This document shows, piece after piece, positions 5,833 through 8,116 of a stretch of 8,116 nt of DNA. The DNA is from an uncultured Planctomycetota bacterium (GTDB lineage Bacteria > Planctomycetota > Phycisphaerae > Sedimentisphaerales > Anaerobacaceae), in NCBI GenBank assembly GCA_903927855.1, contig CAIYOL010000190.1, positions 1-8,116 on the forward strand. Reading direction: 5' to 3'. The notes beneath the pieces are model-generated. The model searched no databases. It had not been told where the DNA came from and saw only the letters and a list, made by a program, of their open reading frames with translations. The translations under genes and the position numbers were made by a program. Each line of letters opens with the position of its first letter. Positions within the stretch are counted from its first letter, which is position 1.

Positions 5833-7059
5833 CTAATGACTGACGGCTTTTTCATGCTTAAACAAATCAAGGTCAATGGCCTCGGCCATCTTCTGGTAGC
5901 CTGCCACATTGAGGTGCAGATGGTCACCGGTATCGTATGCCGGTAACAGCTTAGTAGGATTCGCCGGATCACGTACTGCAGCATCCATATCAATGACTGC
6001 GTCGAACTTACCGCTGGTTCGAATCCATTTGTTGACTTCTTGGCGCGCGGCCTCATGGTCGTTGCTGTCGTACATGGACCCTCCAATGGGCAGTATCGGC
6101 ACACCGTAAACCAGCATGTCGCGGGCATGGGCCTCGTTTATGAACTGCTCATACGCGGCAATTAAATCGGTGGCTGCTTTCGTGCTGCCGCTGCCGCCGA
6201 TGTCATTAACCCCCTCAAGAATGATCGCCCAGCGCGCCCCGCTTTGACCGAGCACATCATGCTTAAAACGCTCCATCGCGGTCGGTCCCAGGCCGCCGGA
6301 TACTACGGCATTGCCGCCGATGCCTTGATTCAGTACGCCAATCTTTGCAGTATTCGGGTTTGCCTGCAGGCGCCGGGCCAGATTATCCGGCCATCGGTCG
6401 TTGCCGTTGGTGGTAGAGCCCCTGCCGTCTGCAATCGAATCTCCCAGCACTACCACACACGCGTAGGAATCATCGAGCCGCAAATCAATCCCGCTCAAAA
6501 TATACCAATGGTCTGTTGTAACCGCCGAATTCATATCCGCCGTTGTCACTGCATCGCCGGTTTGGATATAGGATGTGGTCCTCGAGCCCGGATGCCCGGT
6601 GACATCAGCCGATGTCTCCCCAAAATAAATACTTACTGCCAGGTTGCTCAATGGTTTTACATTAAAGTCTAATGTATCCGAATAAACGGCCTCTTTCGCC
6701 GGAATAGTTATTGATGTTCCCCCCTTAAACGTCAGTGCCTTGTCCGTTGCCGGGTCTATCGCACTGCCGCCCTTTGACACCGCCAGGTGGGCGGCTTTAA
6801 TTGTTACCGGGCTGTTCCCGTATGCATTGGAAAGCTGCACGCGTAATTTGCTCCCTCCCAAGGTCATGTGTACAACCTCGCGCAGTGTATTATTGGATAA
6901 TCCCGGTGCAGGCGGCAGGTTTCTGTCTTCCGTCAACTGCTGGCCGCTCACCCACGTGCCTATCCAGCATTCCTTCGCAGATGCCGCACATGAGATACAA
7001 GAAAGACTCAGTATTAAAAGAATAAATCCCGCTATACTCGTTTTTCTAAATATTCTCAT
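5833..7059 (-). CDS. Secreted SGNH/GDSL-family hydrolase (probable carbohydrate esterase), complete
   Basis: A serine esterase of the SGNH superfamily, 408 residues from the ATG at 7059. MRIFRK followed by a hydrophobic stretch to about residue 27 is a signal peptide with a likely cut after ASA (residue 28). Residues about 30-185 look like a beta-sandwich accessory domain found N-terminal in this subfamily. The catalytic domain follows with block I GDSIADGRG (nucleophile Ser208), block II NQGIGGNAV (Gly249 and Asn250 region), block III GVNDIGG (Asn285) and block V GDHLHLNVAGY (Asp379, His382), so the full catalytic set is present. Relatives remove acetyl or other ester groups from plant or algal polysaccharides, but the substrate cannot be read here. 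The start at 7059 is preferred over 7071 because GGAG sits 6 nt upstream and the n-region then precedes the signal peptide directly. A paralogue with a dockerin-like tail lies 157 nt upstream on the same strand. Confidence 0.9.
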   Translation of the reverse strand: MRIFRKTSIAGFILLILSLSCISCAASAKECWIGTWVSGQQLTEDRNLPPAPGLSNNTLREVVHMTLGGSKLRVQLSNAYGNSPVTIKAAHLAVSKGGSAIDPATDKALTFKGGTSITIPAKEAVYSDTLDFNVKPLSNLAVSIYFGETSADVTGHPGSRTTSYIQTGDAVTTADMNSAVTTDHWYILSGIDLRLDDSYACVVVLGDSIADGRGSTTNGNDRWPDNLARRLQANPNTAKIGVLNQGIGGNAVVSGGLGPTAMERFKHDVLGQSGARWAIILEGVNDIGGSGSTKAATDLIAAYEQFINEAHARDMLVYGVPILPIGGSMYDSNDHEAARQEVNKWIRTSGKFDAVIDMDAAVRDPANPTKLLPAYDTGDHLHLNVAGYQKMAEAIDLDLFKHEKAVSH

Positions 7060-7065
7060 TTTTAT

Positions 7066-7069
7066 CTCC
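7066..7069 (-). promoter_or_regulatory. RBS deciding the esterase start
   Basis: Minus-strand GGAG is followed by six bases (ATAAAA) and then ATG at 7059. An upstream in-frame ATG at 7071 overlaps this site and has no comparable RBS of its own. Confidence 0.75.
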
Positions 7070-7097
7070 ATCTATATTTTCTCCGTACGACATCAAT

Positions 7098-7126
7098 AAT
7101 CTAACCCCCATTCGCAAACTTGTCAA
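7098..7126 (-). promoter_or_regulatory. Sigma70 promoter of the complete esterase gene
   Basis: On the minus strand a perfect TTGACA (7126-7121), a 17-nt spacer and TAGATT (7103-7098, 4 of 6 to consensus) predict a start near 7091 and a leader of about 32 nt that includes the GGAG RBS. This indicates that the gene is transcribed on its own and not only by read-through from the upstream paralogue. Confidence 0.75.
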
Positions 7127-7131
7127 CAAAA

Positions 7132-7161
7132 TCGGTTGGCCCCCAACTTTACGTTGGGGGT
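7132..7161. repeat. C-rich hairpin element, copy B
   Basis: An 8-bp perfect stem, CCCCCAAC (7140-7147) / GTTGGGGG (7153-7160), has loop TTTAC and the same TCGGTT lead-in as copy A at 5716. It sits between the 3' end of the partial esterase gene and the promoter of the complete one, so it may help end the upstream transcript, although it lacks a strong U-run on the minus strand. Confidence 0.65.
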
Positions 7162-7186
7162 TTGCTTGTGCTGCCTTCTGCTCGTC

Positions 7187-7211
7187 TATCCTGAGTTTAC
7201 CGAAGGAGATA
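7187..7211. repeat. Small imperfect inverted repeat after the partial esterase gene
   Basis: TATCCTGAG and CGAAGGAGATA flank a TTTAC centre; the arms TATCCT / AGGAGATA pair with a 2-nt bulge. The sequence has the look of the TCCTGAG...CGAAGGA hairpins scattered in many bacterial genomes. It begins just 6 bases past the esterase stop codon position on the gene's 3' side. Confidence 0.35.
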
Positions 7212-7216
7212 CTGTT

Positions 7217-8116
7217 TTACTCTTCTCTCAGCCACTCCATAGTCATCAGGAAGAGGTCTTTGGAGTTAACAACCCCGTTTCCCGCCAGCATCGGTGCAAT
7301 ATCCGCAGAAGGCGAACCGGGCGCTTGCAGCCATTGACCGGCTAAAATCGCAAAGTCAACTAAGTTCACAATACCGTCTTTGTCAACGTCGGCTGTCAGC
7401 GTAAATAAATTGACGTCTATACCATTGACTATCGCCTGAAAGCCCGCCGCATTGAAATGCAGAAAGTCGTTGTTGTCGCCCGGTGGATAAACGCGGTAGG
7501 CCGGCTTCAGGTAGTTATGGTCCGCGGGGTCCCACACTGCGGCAGCAAAGTCAAGGGATGCGTCGAAATGGTTGGGGTCCATAATCCAGCTATTAACTGC
7601 TGATCGCGTGGTCTCATTTGAACTATATCCTTTAAAAGGCGTTATCGTTGCTCCGTATGCCAAGATTTTTGCGGCATGTGCCTTGTTTATAAACGTCTGA
7701 TACGCGGATTCTAAAGCCGAGGCTGACTTGCCGCCGGCGATGTCATTAACCCCCTCAAAGACAATCACCCAGCGCACCCCGGGTTGACCGAGCACATCAT
7801 GGTCATAACGATTCAGCGCCGACGACCCCCCCGTCAGACCGTCGGATAACACGGCATTAGCGCCGATTCCCTGATTTATTACGCCGACCTTCACAGTATT
7901 CGCATCTGCATGCAGCTTGTTTGCCAGTTTATCCGGCCATCGGTTGTCGTAGTTGGGGTCGCATCCCCTGCCGTCCGTAATCGAATCTCCTAGTGTTACC
8001 ACACATCCGTATGAATCGTCACGCCACACATCTATCCTGCTCAAAACATACCAGTGCTCTGCTTTATACCCTGATTGCATATTGGCATCTGACACTGTAT
8101 TGCCGGTTTTGAGATA
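7217..8116 (-). CDS. SGNH/GDSL hydrolase with C-terminal dockerin-like module, N-terminus outside window
   Basis: The frame is open to the window edge: the last seven visible codons encode YLKTGNT and align with YIQTGDA in the neighbouring esterase, so the GTG at 8095 is internal and not the start. Of 299 visible residues, 1-240 are the SGNH domain with GDSITDGRG (Ser45), NQGIGANAV, EGVNDIAGG (Asn124) and NDFLHFNAAGF (Asp217, His220), so catalysis should be intact. Residues about 242-299 form a dockerin-like pair: a good calcium loop DVDKDGIVNLVD (243-254) followed by FAILAGQWL, then a degenerate half (DIAP, GNGVVNSKDL, 272-288) ending MEWL. Such modules are common at the C-terminus of Phycisphaerae exported proteins and may dock to cohesin-like surface partners, though none is visible. 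By comparison with the paralogue, about 160-170 residues (signal peptide and beta domain) lie beyond the edge. Confidence 0.9.
   Translation of the reverse strand, partial: YLKTGNTVSDANMQSGYKAEHWYVLSRIDVWRDDSYGCVVTLGDSITDGRGCDPNYDNRWPDKLANKLHADANTVKVGVINQGIGANAVLSDGLTGGSSALNRYDHDVLGQPGVRWVIVFEGVNDIAGGKSASALESAYQTFINKAHAAKILAYGATITPFKGYSSNETTRSAVNSWIMDPNHFDASLDFAAAVWDPADHNYLKPAYRVYPPGDNNDFLHFNAAGFQAIVNGIDVNLFTLTADVDKDGIVNLVDFAILAGQWLQAPGSPSADIAPMLAGNGVVNSKDLFLMTMEWLREE

Noticed and set aside
5796..6128. Open frame of 110 codons on the minus strand overlapping the 3' end of the complete esterase gene
   Set aside because: It lies in another frame inside a gene with a full catalytic motif set, has no family resemblance, and its composition (Trp/Cys/Arg rich) is typical of a shadow frame.
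6244..6672. 142-codon open frame on the plus strand opposite the esterase
   Set aside because: It is antisense to the conserved SGNH blocks and has no RBS or recognisable domain; it follows from the codon bias of the real gene.
8088..8095. GTG at 8095 as the start of the dockerin-bearing esterase
   Set aside because: The frame stays open to the edge and the codons before it align with the paralogue, so the gene is simply cut by the window.
1..8116. CRISPR array, tRNA or rRNA genes, insertion sequence or phage attachment site
   Set aside because: No regularly spaced direct repeats, no tRNA cloverleaf, no rRNA motif and no transposase or integrase were found on either strand.

Overview
The window carries five protein genes, one strong candidate structured RNA and several intergenic hairpin elements. 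Moderate GC, a dockerin-like C-terminal repeat with the degenerate 'DIAP...GNGVVN..DL....WL' half, a PheT lacking the EMAP domain, and secreted SGNH esterases together suggest an uncultured member of the Planctomycetota, class Phycisphaerae (Sedimentisphaerales-like). This placement is inferred from family knowledge and not proven by any marker gene.

Layout from left to right. Positions 2-337 (+) hold the C-terminal part of a PTS EIIA protein (fructose/nitrogen type), ended by a GC-rich terminator hairpin at 351-375. Convergent to it lies a complete alpha-glucan phosphorylase gene, glgP (374-2995, minus). Its leader (2996-3114) has a good RBS, a dyad and a weak promoter candidate. From 3206 to 3478 on the minus strand sits a self-contained unit: a near-consensus sigma70 promoter, about 200 nt that fold end to end into a long rod with a 6S-RNA-like closing stem, and a classical intrinsic terminator. 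It is flanked on the right by pheT (3635-5656, minus), a standalone short-form phenylalanyl-tRNA synthetase beta chain whose apparent promoter would give an almost leaderless mRNA.

The right-hand third holds two tandem paralogous secreted SGNH/GDSL esterases, both on the minus strand. The first (5833-7059) is complete, with a signal peptide and no dockerin. The second (7217 to beyond 8116) is cut by the window edge at its N-terminus and ends in a two-half dockerin-like module. A hairpin element with a compensatory base-pair change lies 3' of each esterase gene, and a looser relative lies upstream of glgP.

The genes do not form one pathway. EIIA and GlgP both relate to carbon control and alpha-glucan turnover, PheT is housekeeping, and the esterases are probably exported to trim ester groups from polysaccharides. 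Every minus-strand gene except possibly glgP appears to have its own promoter where the upstream region is visible. This argues for single-gene transcription units. The most interesting element is the unannotated RNA at 3244-3443.
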